Assembly: GCA_015146655.1 (NCBI GenBank)
Contig: VKHL01000080.1
Location: 951-64,950, forward strand
Reading direction: 5' to 3'
Origin: Ochromonas danica
Lineage: Eukaryota > Sar > Chrysophyceae > Chromulinales > Chromulinaceae
Length of the DNA stretch: 64,000 bases
Below, piece by piece: positions 45,401 through 56,527 of this stretch (its first letter is position 1; every line of letters starts with the position of its first letter). The notes beneath the pieces were generated by a model. The model was not told the DNA's origin. It did not search any database and saw only the letters and a program-made list of their open reading frames with translations. The position numbers were made by a program, and so were the translations under genes.

Positions 45401-45885
45401 TCTAATTCAAAGGTTTGAACTCGCATCTCCCCTAAATTCGTCCAAGTATTAGTCTCATTAGGGTAGAAGAGTAGAGCCTCTTCGAGGATATGCTTGGCCT
45501 CCTCTACTCGTTGAGCATTATAGAGAGCGACACCATAATAGGAATAGAGAGAAGGTGTCTTGTTATCTATTTTCAATGTTCCTAACACTTCATGGATAGT
45601 CTCCACTTGATGGATGAGATCCATGAACTGTCCATGATGACTTAGGAGAGCCATGTCATTACGAATAGTAGAGGCATGACCAAAAGGAGGATAATAAGGA
45701 TCATCATCTTCCTCATTATCCTGCTTATCTTCTTTAGCTATTTCCTTCTCCACCAACTCATTCCTATTCCTATTCCTATTATGATCATTGTGACTGTCAC
45801 TACTGCCACTCTGTTGACATAAGAGAGAGACCAACCAAGTCACTGAGAGAAAGAGACTGAAGATACCATGAATTTTCATTTCCAA
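42416..45885 (-). CDS. Signal-peptide OGT/SPINDLY (GT41) fused to SAM methyltransferase
   Basis: Exons: 45885-43252, 43178-42955, 42886-42793 and 42727-42416, 1087 aa. Residues 5-22 are a signal peptide or anchor (IHGIFSLFLSVTWLVSLL). A few TPRs lie at about 112-175 (YSYYGVALYNAQRVEEAKHI, TNTWTNLGEMRVQTFELDKA). The GT41 catalytic region has SDFGVHPVSSLIRG (His289), DLNGHTMYSGLSILAHRPAP, FGTLSNSQKMDP (Lys508) and GHTTGLDAQWAGIPTVSF, so UDP-sugar-binding residues are present. From about 845 a class I methyltransferase follows: LILLNIGGIQPARDWLNVN, AIYTSHTLEHSS, EWFRVLRPGGILLVSVPDLA, then LYLSEKLTLEQRWMVTRMIY and YHYVGFDFTILETFLSQAGF. Exon 1 alone crosses from GT into methyltransferase, so the join is not an assembly artefact of splicing. 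Peptide O-GlcNAc or O-fucose transfer plus sugar methylation is inferred. Confidence 0.85.
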
Positions 45886-46081
45886 GCATTAATGATTCTC
45901 TTCAGCATCTTTTCAGTTTCCTTCAGACTCTATTATTACCACCTCCACGTAAAACAAACGCGATCGTTGGAAACACGTGTTTCTAAAGGGGCCGTTTCTC
46001 CTCCTGTTTGCTCTTCTGGCAATCTCTAATTAACTCCCTGTGGAATAGTGTGTGTATATTTTGACTAGTTGATAGTGATCC

Positions 46082-46694
46082 ATGCCTCCTAAGAAGAAGA
46101 AAGCTAAGGCCGAGGATAAGGCGGTAAGTGATTCCCTCCCTTCCCCCTTTCCCTTGACCTCTCTCACCCACTGATTGTTATCTGACCTTGTTCTTCCTCT
46201 TCTCTCTCCACATCTTTGCCAACTTGCCTCTCTGCCCACAGGAAGAAGAGCCACCCAAGCCTCCTCCCCCTGTTATCCAAAAGATGTGAGACTTCTCCTC
46301 CCCTTACCATAGCACTACCTCCCTCTTCTCTTATGACTATTCTGCTCTTGTTGACAGGATTAAGATCGAGTGCAAGTTATTGAATTGGAAATTCATGAAT
46401 TTCACTCTGAAGGTGAGAGAGGACACTCACATCTTCTCCATCAAGAAGGCTCTGCGAGATCGCCATGGACGCATGGATGACCTCAAGCTCTGCTTCAACG
46501 CCTTCACTGAGAACAATGAGGTCAAGGATGAGATGGTCACTCTCTATGACTTAGGACTGCGAGGTGCAGCTGTTGGCGCGGCTGTGACACCCGAGGAGAA
46601 GGAGCAGGAGGACAAGGGTATCCCTATCGTGCAACTCTTCTATGACTTCAAACCAAGCAATTATTCTGACCCAGTCCTTCTCTACTTTCGATAA
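46082..46694 (+). CDS. Small ubiquitin-like-fold protein, unknown
   Basis: Exons: 46082-46123, 46242-46285 and 46358-46694, 140 aa. A Lys-rich start (MPPKKKKAKAEDKA) and Pro-rich linker (EEEPPKPPPPVIQKM) precede a beta-grasp-like domain: IKIECKLLNWKFMNFTLKV, SIKKALRDRHGRMDDLKLCF, VTLYDLGLRG, then IPIVQLFYDFKPSNYSDPVL. The strand-helix-strand order and the 'L-x-D-x-G' turn recall ubiquitin-like domains. No named family is certain. All splice sites are canonical. It is divergent from the OGT gene across about 200 bp that contains CTTTTCAGTTTCC. Confidence 0.65.
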
Positions 46695-46775
46695 TGATAG
46701 AGCTACAGTGACTTGATTGTAGAAGAAAGGGGTACATTGTAAATACTAGAAGTACGAGTAATAACTCCATTTTGC

Positions 46776-47738
46776 TTAGTTTTGCGCACTGCGTAAGTGA
46801 ATGACGTGGCCAGCAGTCAGAGGTAGAGTCTGCAGTTGCCGTGCTGCTCGCTGTTCTTTGCTTTGCATCTTGAATTCTTGGTATTTAGCACGTTCTGGGT
46901 CATCAAATGTCGTCTTCCAAGCTTCTTCTGAGCCCGCCTGAGCAACTAGTTTGGCTTTGAGACTTGGTCTGAGTTGCTGCAAGAGAGAGATTGAAGCCAG
47001 CTCTTCCACTCCACCTATCGCGCGATCATTGGCAAGACCATCACTTATTAATAGGAATCCCACTAAGCTGAGGTAGTCCACCCGCCAGATGGCCATAGTA
47101 TTCCATGGACACCGCCTGCCAGACAGTGTGTGCACTCCCTCCTGGAAGAGATGACCAGTCATAGCTGCACCAACTACTAGAGTATCTTCATCAAAGTGGC
47201 CAATCAGACAACTAGTTAGCTCAGCTGTGGCTTGATATTCAAGGGACTAGGAGTGCAGGTAGCCCTTAGTAAGTGATCAATCAGACAACTAGACTTTTAG
47301 AGAGGTGTCACTCACTTGAAAGGCAACCAAATCGAAGTCATGGTCTTGAGCATAGAGTAAGGCATGATTAAGAGCGGTGGTGTAGTACCCCCAGGGCTCG
47401 ATGGGTAGGAAAGTGACTCGACAGGCGGGAGCGAAGGGCTCCACTGCTAGCTCATACTCTCTCAGAGCCTCCACGCCTTTCCCTCTCAAGCCAATACAGA
47501 CGAGGATATCCTGGGTATAGGCTTTACATCCTTCCACAAAGCTGACTAGCTTCTCAGGTGGAGGTAAGGTAACCGCTTGTTGACCATGTAGCCTTGTGAC
47601 TACTAGTAGTTTGGATCGTTTAGCTTTATCTACCTTTGTTGATGAAGGGATTTGTATTGAATGACTTAGTGAAAGATAGCCAGCACAGGCGGCAAGCCAA
47701 ATGGCGATGCCTAAGAGGGAGTTTTCCTTCATCTTCAC
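46776..47738 (-). CDS. Putative type II membrane glycosyltransferase-like protein
   Basis: Exons: 47738-47316 and 47246-46776, 297 aa. An N-terminal anchor (LLGIAIWLAACAGYLSLS) is followed by a Rossmann/GT-A-like start (SKLLVVTRLHGQQAVTLP, AYTQDILVCIGLRGKG). Later blocks are FDLVAFQSLEYQAT across the splice, DEDTLVVGAAMTGHLF, LSGRRCPWNTMAIWRVDYLS and GFLLISDGL...GGVEELASISLL. The Gly-His near strand ends and the CPWNTMAIW block look like a nucleotide-sugar transferase-type domain found in protists, but no classic DxD is evident. Function is a guess; the gene model is solid. Confidence 0.6.
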
Positions 47739-48208
47739 TCACACTTTCCCCTCTGCTCCTTCAAAAGTTAACATATTATGGTGTTGCGTGGAAATTGCCA
47801 GTGCGTGCGTCGTCCATGCAGACACGTCAGAGATTGAAGGCGATTCTTTGTCAGCGACCCACCCAAGCAAGTCATTGCTTCTTGCCTTTTCAGGTTTGTG
47901 AAGACTGAAAAAAGCAAGAGAGATTTTTCAGTTTTATTAAAGATACGAATTATGAAAGAGTAGCATTGTGTGGCTAGGCTATCGTCCCCTCTCTCACTCT
48001 GTCACAGTCAGTCTCTCAGTCATTCACTTTCTCCCAGTCAGTCAGAATCAATTGCCTCCTCATAGACTTGCTATTAGTTTAGTTTAGATTAGATTAGCTC
48101 CTTGACTATCCCTCTTGGTCTCTGCTTTGCTGCCTGGAGGAGGATTTGCTTTATTGGGTTGGGTTGGTAGTCAATTTTGTAGTGGACTTCATTCTTCTAG
48201 GAAGGGTC
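47739..48208. promoter_or_regulatory. Divergent promoter with paired GACTGAAAAAA/TTTTTCAGTTTT
   Basis: 470 bp separate the glycosyltransferase-like (minus) and beta-propeller (plus) genes. GACTGAAAAAA at 47903-47913 and TTTTTCAGTTTT at 47924-47935 form an inverted pair. The same motif lies upstream of the F-box gene (19309-19320) and, inverted, the ENTH gene (11736-11746). CAGTCAGTC-type repeats follow near 48003-48048. A regulatory role is inferred. Confidence 0.4.
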
Positions 48209-50245
48209 ATGATCATCACCACCACTTTCATAATTACTCTCTTTCTATGTGATCTCATTGCCTATCATAGCACTTATGGCTTTGTCAGACAATTCCTTCA
48301 GAGTCCTCCTGTTATCGATCGCAAGGAATTATGGCGACGATCAGAGTATAACCTGGCTGTCTATGGCAACTTCACACTAACATTAAGTCGCTCTCTTGAA
48401 GTCCCTACCCCTTCTTATGTACAAGTAAGCACCATTAATCTCATAGGTTGATTGAATTTGCATTATGACTGATCTTTTTCCTCATTGGATCAATTTGATT
48501 GCATTAGATTTTAGAGAATAATCATCTCACAGTGACATCCTTCTCCTTGTTGAGAAAAGGATCCATTATGCAATTTGATTTACAAGGTATTAACTATCCC
48601 AAGAGCTATTCAGGTGATTTTTTATGGCCGAATGAGCTTTCCCTATTTAAAGAGAAAGGTAGTGGAAGGAATATTCTCTTGGTACCGGATGGATTTCTCA
48701 TGCCTGGTCAGAGTGATGGAGGAGTATATGCTATTCGAGACTGGCAGCAGCCGGTACAATCAACTCCTATACGCTTGACAAAGCCAAAAGATGGATGGTT
48801 CTATCATCGTGCAGTCTATCTTCGGTTGCCAGGAAAGCTGGGCAGGGAAGGGATACTAACTGCTCGTGCTAGAAAACCTCTTTTAGGACCTGGAAGTGGA
48901 GAGCTGGTTTGGCTGGCTTTACCACCTCAAGGGATTGATTTTAGCGAACAAAGCAATGATCTTCCATTGGAAGAAGTTGTCTTGATGAAAGGCCCAGATG
49001 TAATGTTTGAAACCATCGATTTAAATCCTCAGGATGACTCAATTGAGGTGATAGCAGCTCACTTCTTTGGTCGGAAGTTATCGATTCATTCAATGCGAGC
49101 TAGTGAGACAGCTCCTTTTGTGGAAATTACAGAGACTTCTACCATTGAAACTATGGGACGGCCTTATGGACTGTGCTTTGCGACCTTCTATCCTCCGGAA
49201 TGCCCCGAAACGCAGGCTTATGTCCCTGACTATGAATCCTCCTTTGATGCTGATTTAGGTATAAAAAAGACTTACGTCGATAAAGTCAATCGTTCGAAGC
49301 ATCGATGGAGACGGAAGCAGCAACAGCAACAACAACAACAGACTAATTTGAAAAATAGATCAAAATGTGACAATCGTTGTGTTACTCATCTCCTAGTGAC
49401 TACCCATGAATGTTCGTACGATATTCCTAGTGCGTTCGATATGGCTATTCATACCCTGCAAGGTGAATATCCGCAGGTTAAGACAATAGATGGTATGCTA
49501 AACAAGGTTGTTTATGGGCGAAGTATATCCTCCTCCGCTACTGCCACCTCAGCTGATCCATCAGTCCCTTCTGATAATAGATACCAATATACACGAGATA
49601 TGGAGTTTGATCCAGATGCTCCTAATACTGTGAATGGTGGGTCACTTTTTGCATATGAACTTCCACAGATGCCTTCTTCTTGCTGCGGAGATACGTCGTC
49701 TTTAAAGCCAGAAGAAAGTCTTAATCTTAACGCATGGAAGCGCTCAACTCTATTTCGTGGCTTCAAAGTTCGAGGTTGGGGTGGCATTTTCTCCCCAGGA
49801 GCGCCTGGTTTCCCTTATGTATTTAGAATGCCCACAAAACCACAGTCGCCTCCCCTAATTTTGCTGGCTGGAGACTGTACTGGTTCCGCTTATCTATTTG
49901 CACCGGTGCATAGCAAAGAGGAGGTTCGAACTTCTGAGGGAATTCCTCGTTATGAGCTTGCATTTGAAATAGAGTGTGGTGCGACGGTAAGTCCTTTTTG
50001 TTACCTTGATATGTGTCGCTTGTATTGAAACGCATTGTGTTCCTTGTTTTAGGTCGGATCAGCCGCCGTATCTAGTGTAAGCGATGGCAGTGGAGATGTC
50101 CATCTGTATATCCCTGCCTACGAACTCAACAAGGTGAATTTGATATGATTTAATGCCTAGCACTCGTTAGTATTAACCTTGGATATGTCGGTTGCAAATC
50201 TAGGTACATGTGTTTCGTCTGTCAGACAAAGAACCTAGCAAATAG
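48209..50245 (+). CDS. Type II membrane protein with beta-propeller (FG-GAP-like) ectodomain
   Basis: Exons: 48209-48424, 48508-49986, 50053-50133 and 50204-50245, 605 aa. An N-terminal anchor (MIITTTFIITLFLCDLIAYH) is followed by a short stem and an extended beta-rich domain. Repeating strand-loop patterns include GRNILLVPDGFLMPGQSDGG, EGILTARARKPLLGPGSGEL, HLLVTTHECSY and PLILLAGDCTGSAYLFAPVH, the last like an FG-GAP or propeller blade. A Gln run (about residue 330) and Ser/Thr patches are inserted. A Pro-free C-terminus ends VHVFRLSDKEPSK. No active-site motif is seen. It is likely luminal or extracellular. The family is not recognised by name. Confidence 0.65.
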
Positions 50246-50600
50246 AAGCAATTTGACTGGAGAGAATTAGAGTAGATGATCATGTTACCCACAGGAATGG
50301 AAAAGGGAGAATTACGACTTCAGTAGAGTTCTCGCAACAGTCCTGAGCACTTCCACTTCAAGAGCTTCGTTACAACACTTCGACTCGCGGGCAGCCATAA
50401 AGATTGTACCCTTACGGCAGCAACGCTGGTGCAAATTACTCGAAAAGTTGGTAACGCACTATTGAGCAAACCAGTTAACATTAAACCATCTTTGAAACGA
50501 ACAGTACATGCCAACACACAATCTCATGATATCCTCGAAGACTCTGACAACACAAAAAGAAGCTGACTTGATGCGTCTATGCCGTTACGAACCCTAGAGC
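50246..50600. other. Intergenic between convergent genes
   Basis: 355 bp with no recognised gene. The minus-strand 65-codon frame (50320-50517) lacks any motif. Confidence 0.4.
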
Positions 50601-51962
50601 TTAGTACTCCTCACCGAAGTCCTCCTCCTCGCCCTCACCCTCGGCGGTCTCAGCACCCACCTCCTCATAGTCCTTCTCAAGAGCAGCCAAGTCCTCACGA
50701 GCCTCGGAGAACTCGCCTTCCTCCATACCCTCACCCACATACCAGTGGACGAAGGCACGCTTAGCGTACATGAGATCGAACTTGTGGTCGATACGGGACA
50801 GAGCCTCAGCGATGGCAGTGGTGTTGGAAACCATGCACACAGCGCGCTGCACACGAGCCAAGTCACCTCCAGGAACCACAGTAGGAGGCTGGTAGTTGAT
50901 GCCGCACTTGAAGCCAGTGGGGCACCAGTCCACGAACTGCACAGTGCGCTTGGTCTTGATGGTGGCCACAGCGGAGTTCACATCCTTGGGGACCACATCA
51001 CCGCGGTACATCATGCAGCAAGCCATGTACTTGCCGTGGCGAGGATCGCACTTCGTGAGCATGTTGGAGGGCTCGAACACGGAGTTGGTGATCTCATGCA
51101 CGGACAGCTGCTCATGGTAAGCCTTCTCCGCAGAGATGATGGGAGCGTAGGAGGTAAGCATGAAGTGGATACGAGGATAAGGCACCAAGTTAGTCTGGAA
51201 CTCAGACAAATCCACGTTCAAAGCACCATCGAAGCGCAAAGAAGCGGTCAGGGAAGACACCACCTGGGCGATCAGACGATTCAAGTTGGTGTAGGTAGGA
51301 CGCTCGATATCCAAGTTGCGACGGCACACATCGTACAAAGCCTCGTTATCGAGACAGAAGGTGCAGTCAGTGTGCTCGAGGAGAGCGTGGCAGGAGAGCA
51401 CATGGTTGTAAGGCTCAACCACGGCAGTAGCCACCTGAGGAGCAGGAGTCACAGTGAAGGACAGCTTGGACTTGCGGCCGTAGTCAACAGACAGACGCTC
51501 CAACAACAGAGAGCCGAAACCAGAACCAGTTCCACCACCAGTGGAGTGGAAGATCATGAAACCCTGGAGACCAGTGCAGTTGTCAGCCAACTTGCGGATT
51601 CTGTCCAACACAAGGTCCACGATCTCCTTGCCGATGGTGTAGTGACCACGAGCATAGTTGTTGGCAGCATCCTCCTTGCCGGAGATGATCTGCTCAGGGT
51701 GGTACAGCTGGCGGTAGGTGCCAGTGCGGACTTCGTCACACACACCAGGCTCAAGATCCACCAAGACAGCGCGAGGAACGTGCTTGCCAGCGCCAGTCTC
51801 GGAGAAGAAGGTGTTGAAGGAGTCATCACCACCGCCCACGGTCTTGTCGGAAGGCATCTGACCATCAGGCTGGATGCCGTGCTCCAAACAGTAGAGTTCC
51901 CAACAGGCATTACCGGCTTGAACACCAGCCTGACCAATGTGGATAGAAAGACACTCACGCAT
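50601..51962 (-). CDS. Alpha-tubulin, copy 1
   Basis: Intronless, 453 aa. It forms the alpha/beta heterodimer of microtubules. It starts with MREC (the MREx motif used in tubulin mRNA autoregulation), has Lys40 ([15 protein letters not shown]), acetylated in axonemal tubulin, the GGGTGSG GTP loop and a Glu-rich tail ending EEY, the detyrosination site. The protein is identical to copies 2 and 3. Bases appear identical too: alternative-frame translations of the three copies agree. The flanks do not: upstream of ATG and beyond the stop this copy diverges at once from the others. That fits recent gene conversion or an RNA-mediated copy without tail. Codon use is G/C-ending, unlike neighbouring genes. 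Confidence 0.97.
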   Translation of the reverse strand: MRECLSIHIGQAGVQAGNACWELYCLEHGIQPDGQMPSDKTVGGGDDSFNTFFSETGAGKHVPRAVLVDLEPGVCDEVRTGTYRQLYHPEQIISGKEDAANNYARGHYTIGKEIVDLVLDRIRKLADNCTGLQGFMIFHSTGGGTGSGFGSLLLERLSVDYGRKSKLSFTVTPAPQVATAVVEPYNHVLSCHALLEHTDCTFCLDNEALYDVCRRNLDIERPTYTNLNRLIAQVVSSLTASLRFDGALNVDLSEFQTNLVPYPRIHFMLTSYAPIISAEKAYHEQLSVHEITNSVFEPSNMLTKCDPRHGKYMACCMMYRGDVVPKDVNSAVATIKTKRTVQFVDWCPTGFKCGINYQPPTVVPGGDLARVQRAVCMVSNTTAIAEALSRIDHKFDLMYAKRAFVHWYVGEGMEEGEFSEAREDLAALEKDYEEVGAETAEGEGEEEDFGEEY

Positions 51963-53054
51963 GATTTAAAGACTAAAGGAAAGAAGATTAACGTGACTGA
52001 AACAAATAGATACAAACAGAAAGGATTTCCGTAGGTATTGGTATTCAATTGTGTTCTTTATTTTGCGGGGGAGTTGTAGTTGTTGGGAGTTGGCGCAGCT
52101 TCTTTCCGCACGAGGCAGTGCATAGAGTGAGGTGGTGGTTTTGTGCAGAGATCGTAACGGTTGGATAAAAGGCTAGATTGGCAAAACTTGATAAAGACGA
52201 GTTTTGTTCGCTAACAATTGCTTTGTCAATTGTCATCTCATCAACAAAAAGTTGCTTTGGTGTGATCCATTGTGATGGTATTTGATTACAAGTCAAACAG
52301 ACTTAAAACACAACGAACTGTCGAGGGCTAACTGACATGGTGACGCCAATCCTTGCAAAAGATAAGTGATTGCCTGAGCAACACATTTCCTCTTTCAGGA
52401 TGCCCCAAAGCCATCTAGTGAGAGGAAGACGTTATGGTCAGCTACCCTAACATCACCTAACCTGTGGTCTAGTGTTCATAACAAACCTAGCTACCGAGGC
52501 TATACTGTGTGGTACCCTATGGGAATGATGCATTAACTTCGCTGATTCCATATCTTATACCAAGAAAAATCACATCAGCTGATGAACCACGCGACTGACT
52601 GCAGATGGTCTGTCTTACTAGGAGACCATTTCATTCCCCATATTCCCGCTATGAAGGACCCAGAGTCTGGAGCCAGAGAACCATTTCCTGCTGAACTGTG
52701 ACTACATCGTATCGCGCCTAGTTAGATGGTTCATGTTTTGCAATTTAAAAATATCAGTAAGCAAGACAATACAACACAACTTCAAACATGTAAATAAGAA
52801 GACTCTCTTTACCATGCAAAGTAAACAGTCAGCTTCGTAACATTGCAATTAACCACAGATCACTAGAAAACCAACCAGATGTTTAAAAAAAACACAATCA
52901 AGGAACAGAGAAATTGCGGTTCGTATCGAAAAGTTGCTGGAGACATTTGAGGTGCTTCATTCAGAACATATGCTTCAACACGAAAAATTGGATACGAGTG
53001 CAAAGAAGACAACAAAAAAGAAGAAAGATGAATGATTTATCATTAATACCATCA
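51963..53054. other. Intergenic between tubulin copies 1 and 2
   Basis: 1.1 kb with no recognised gene. It holds the promoter of copy 1 (minus) and the 3' region of copy 2. No resemblance to the copy 2/3 promoter was noticed. Confidence 0.45.
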
Positions 53055-53094
53055 ATAAGAATTAATGTCTTTCTCTCTTAAGTAAACCAGGCGC

Positions 53095-54456
53095 TTAGTA
53101 CTCCTCACCGAAGTCCTCCTCCTCGCCCTCACCCTCGGCGGTCTCAGCACCCACCTCCTCATAGTCCTTCTCAAGAGCAGCCAAGTCCTCACGAGCCTCG
53201 GAGAACTCGCCTTCCTCCATACCCTCACCCACATACCAGTGGACGAAGGCACGCTTAGCGTACATGAGATCGAACTTGTGGTCGATACGGGACAGAGCCT
53301 CAGCGATGGCAGTGGTGTTGGAAACCATGCACACAGCGCGCTGCACACGAGCCAAGTCACCTCCAGGAACCACAGTAGGAGGCTGGTAGTTGATGCCGCA
53401 CTTGAAGCCAGTGGGGCACCAGTCCACGAACTGCACAGTGCGCTTGGTCTTGATGGTGGCCACAGCGGAGTTCACATCCTTGGGGACCACATCACCGCGG
53501 TACATCATGCAGCAAGCCATGTACTTGCCGTGGCGAGGATCGCACTTCGTGAGCATGTTGGAGGGCTCGAACACGGAGTTGGTGATCTCATGCACGGACA
53601 GCTGCTCATGGTAAGCCTTCTCCGCAGAGATGATGGGAGCGTAGGAGGTAAGCATGAAGTGGATACGAGGATAAGGCACCAAGTTAGTCTGGAACTCAGA
53701 CAAATCCACGTTCAAAGCACCATCGAAGCGCAAAGAAGCGGTCAGGGAAGACACCACCTGGGCGATCAGACGATTCAAGTTGGTGTAGGTAGGACGCTCG
53801 ATATCCAAGTTGCGACGGCACACATCGTACAAAGCCTCGTTATCGAGACAGAAGGTGCAGTCAGTGTGCTCGAGGAGAGCGTGGCAGGAGAGCACATGGT
53901 TGTAAGGCTCAACCACGGCAGTAGCCACCTGAGGAGCAGGAGTCACAGTGAAGGACAGCTTGGACTTGCGGCCGTAGTCAACAGACAGACGCTCCAACAA
54001 CAGAGAGCCGAAACCAGAACCAGTTCCACCACCAGTGGAGTGGAAGATCATGAAACCCTGGAGACCAGTGCAGTTGTCAGCCAACTTGCGGATTCTGTCC
54101 AACACAAGGTCCACGATCTCCTTGCCGATGGTGTAGTGACCACGAGCATAGTTGTTGGCAGCATCCTCCTTGCCGGAGATGATCTGCTCAGGGTGGTACA
54201 GCTGGCGGTAGGTGCCAGTGCGGACTTCGTCACACACACCAGGCTCAAGATCCACCAAGACAGCGCGAGGAACGTGCTTGCCAGCGCCAGTCTCGGAGAA
54301 GAAGGTGTTGAAGGAGTCATCACCACCGCCCACGGTCTTGTCGGAAGGCATCTGACCATCAGGCTGGATGCCGTGCTCCAAACAGTAGAGTTCCCAACAG
54401 GCATTACCGGCTTGAACACCAGCCTGACCAATGTGGATAGAAAGACACTCACGCAT
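53095..54456 (-). CDS. Alpha-tubulin, copy 2
   Basis: 453 aa, intronless, same protein as copies 1 and 3. It is the left arm of the palindrome and is transcribed away from copy 3, sharing a 448-bp divergent promoter. Its leader and the first bases of the 3' UTR match copy 3 but not copy 1. Lys40, GTP-binding loop and C-terminal EEY are intact, so it should be functional. Confidence 0.97.
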   Translation of the reverse strand: MRECLSIHIGQAGVQAGNACWELYCLEHGIQPDGQMPSDKTVGGGDDSFNTFFSETGAGKHVPRAVLVDLEPGVCDEVRTGTYRQLYHPEQIISGKEDAANNYARGHYTIGKEIVDLVLDRIRKLADNCTGLQGFMIFHSTGGGTGSGFGSLLLERLSVDYGRKSKLSFTVTPAPQVATAVVEPYNHVLSCHALLEHTDCTFCLDNEALYDVCRRNLDIERPTYTNLNRLIAQVVSSLTASLRFDGALNVDLSEFQTNLVPYPRIHFMLTSYAPIISAEKAYHEQLSVHEITNSVFEPSNMLTKCDPRHGKYMACCMMYRGDVVPKDVNSAVATIKTKRTVQFVDWCPTGFKCGINYQPPTVVPGGDLARVQRAVCMVSNTTAIAEALSRIDHKFDLMYAKRAFVHWYVGEGMEEGEFSEAREDLAALEKDYEEVGAETAEGEGEEEDFGEEY

Positions 54457-54904
54457 TGTTGAAAGTTAAGAGAGTTGAGAGAAGCGAGAACTTGAAAGTG
54501 AAAGGTTGCTTTTTAGTTGATGCAACAGAGGGGGTTCTCTGTATTATCAATTAAATTGTGACTGATGGTGGATCGAAGAGGCCCATAGATATCGCAAATA
54601 TACAGTTTGTAAACACGATTTTCTCTAGAGTTGAACTTCTATTTGTAGTTAACTTCACAATTCTGTTCACTTTTGGGTGAGAGTTTCGTTTCCGGTTTTC
54701 GGTGTCTGCTCAAGATGATCTAGCCGTTTTACTTGCCACTTTTTGAACCGCAGCGCACGTCACTCAACCTCAAGATCTCGCATCTCTCCCTCGGTCACAA
54801 TTTAATTGACACCTTCTACAGAGAACCCCCTCTGTTGGCATCAACTAAACAACAACCTTTCTGTTTCAAGTCCTCGCTTCTCTCAACTCTCTTAACTTTC
54901 AACA
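54457..54904. promoter_or_regulatory. Shared divergent promoter of alpha-tubulin copies 2 and 3
   Basis: 448 bp between two ATGs. The outer 85 bp on each side are inverted copies (leaders with CTTTCAAC just before each ATG on the sense strand); the centre is unique. No clear TATA box at matched positions was identified. Coordinated expression of both genes is expected from the layout. Confidence 0.7.
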
Positions 54905-56266
54905 ATGCGTGAGTGTCTTTCTATCCACATTGGTCAGGCTGGTGTTCAAGCCGGTAATGCCTGTTGGGAACTCTACTGTTTGGAGCACGGCATCCAGCCT
55001 GATGGTCAGATGCCTTCCGACAAGACCGTGGGCGGTGGTGATGACTCCTTCAACACCTTCTTCTCCGAGACTGGCGCTGGCAAGCACGTTCCTCGCGCTG
55101 TCTTGGTGGATCTTGAGCCTGGTGTGTGTGACGAAGTCCGCACTGGCACCTACCGCCAGCTGTACCACCCTGAGCAGATCATCTCCGGCAAGGAGGATGC
55201 TGCCAACAACTATGCTCGTGGTCACTACACCATCGGCAAGGAGATCGTGGACCTTGTGTTGGACAGAATCCGCAAGTTGGCTGACAACTGCACTGGTCTC
55301 CAGGGTTTCATGATCTTCCACTCCACTGGTGGTGGAACTGGTTCTGGTTTCGGCTCTCTGTTGTTGGAGCGTCTGTCTGTTGACTACGGCCGCAAGTCCA
55401 AGCTGTCCTTCACTGTGACTCCTGCTCCTCAGGTGGCTACTGCCGTGGTTGAGCCTTACAACCATGTGCTCTCCTGCCACGCTCTCCTCGAGCACACTGA
55501 CTGCACCTTCTGTCTCGATAACGAGGCTTTGTACGATGTGTGCCGTCGCAACTTGGATATCGAGCGTCCTACCTACACCAACTTGAATCGTCTGATCGCC
55601 CAGGTGGTGTCTTCCCTGACCGCTTCTTTGCGCTTCGATGGTGCTTTGAACGTGGATTTGTCTGAGTTCCAGACTAACTTGGTGCCTTATCCTCGTATCC
55701 ACTTCATGCTTACCTCCTACGCTCCCATCATCTCTGCGGAGAAGGCTTACCATGAGCAGCTGTCCGTGCATGAGATCACCAACTCCGTGTTCGAGCCCTC
55801 CAACATGCTCACGAAGTGCGATCCTCGCCACGGCAAGTACATGGCTTGCTGCATGATGTACCGCGGTGATGTGGTCCCCAAGGATGTGAACTCCGCTGTG
55901 GCCACCATCAAGACCAAGCGCACTGTGCAGTTCGTGGACTGGTGCCCCACTGGCTTCAAGTGCGGCATCAACTACCAGCCTCCTACTGTGGTTCCTGGAG
56001 GTGACTTGGCTCGTGTGCAGCGCGCTGTGTGCATGGTTTCCAACACCACTGCCATCGCTGAGGCTCTGTCCCGTATCGACCACAAGTTCGATCTCATGTA
56101 CGCTAAGCGTGCCTTCGTCCACTGGTATGTGGGTGAGGGTATGGAGGAAGGCGAGTTCTCCGAGGCTCGTGAGGACTTGGCTGCTCTTGAGAAGGACTAT
56201 GAGGAGGTGGGTGCTGAGACCGCCGAGGGTGAGGGCGAGGAGGAGGACTTCGGTGAGGAGTACTAA
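54905..56266 (+). CDS. Alpha-tubulin, copy 3
   Basis: 453 aa, intronless, right arm of the palindrome, identical protein to copies 1 and 2. The start [20 protein letters not shown] and the end EEEDFGEEY are standard for alpha-tubulin. The long frames on the opposite strand of each copy (about 407-429 codons) are a by-product of G/C-ending codon bias, not genes. Confidence 0.97.
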   Translation: MRECLSIHIGQAGVQAGNACWELYCLEHGIQPDGQMPSDKTVGGGDDSFNTFFSETGAGKHVPRAVLVDLEPGVCDEVRTGTYRQLYHPEQIISGKEDAANNYARGHYTIGKEIVDLVLDRIRKLADNCTGLQGFMIFHSTGGGTGSGFGSLLLERLSVDYGRKSKLSFTVTPAPQVATAVVEPYNHVLSCHALLEHTDCTFCLDNEALYDVCRRNLDIERPTYTNLNRLIAQVVSSLTASLRFDGALNVDLSEFQTNLVPYPRIHFMLTSYAPIISAEKAYHEQLSVHEITNSVFEPSNMLTKCDPRHGKYMACCMMYRGDVVPKDVNSAVATIKTKRTVQFVDWCPTGFKCGINYQPPTVVPGGDLARVQRAVCMVSNTTAIAEALSRIDHKFDLMYAKRAFVHWYVGEGMEEGEFSEAREDLAALEKDYEEVGAETAEGEGEEEDFGEEY

Positions 56267-56527
56267 GCGCCTGGTTTACTAATGAGAGAAAGACTTTAAT
56301 TCTTATTGAAGGTTTAATGCTAATTTAATACTCATACTTAATTTGGTTGAGTTATAGCACGCTGTTAATTTTTGCGTTCAGCACAAATGGTGGTGTATTT
56401 TGCACATTGTTGCTTAGGGCTATTTTAGTTGTTTTGTTAATCAGGTGTACATAATTAAAATCTGTTACTTGTAGTTTTCTATTTACACGGGAATGTTTTT
56501 GTTGAGTATGTATAAGTACAGTTGTCT

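Larger units (their letters stand above)
53055..56306. repeat. 3.2-kb inverted repeat carrying two alpha-tubulin genes
   Basis: Copies 2 and 3 lie head to head as mirror images. The arms include both coding regions, about 85 bp of 5' leader (54457-54540 against 54817-54904, with GAAAGTTAAGAGAGTTGAGA and the inverse, and CAGAGGGGGTTCTC and the inverse) and about 45 bp of 3' flank (AAGTAAACCAGGCGC and the inverse). The central 280 bp (54541-54816) is unique. Arms are near-identical in the coding part and less so in the flanks. Confidence 0.9.

Noticed and set aside
50745-52034. 429-codon plus-strand frame opposite alpha-tubulin copy 1, and equivalents opposite copies 2 and 3
   Set aside because: These are mirror frames of G/C-ending codons on the tubulin strand. 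The translation has no known fold and is simply repeated with each tubulin copy.
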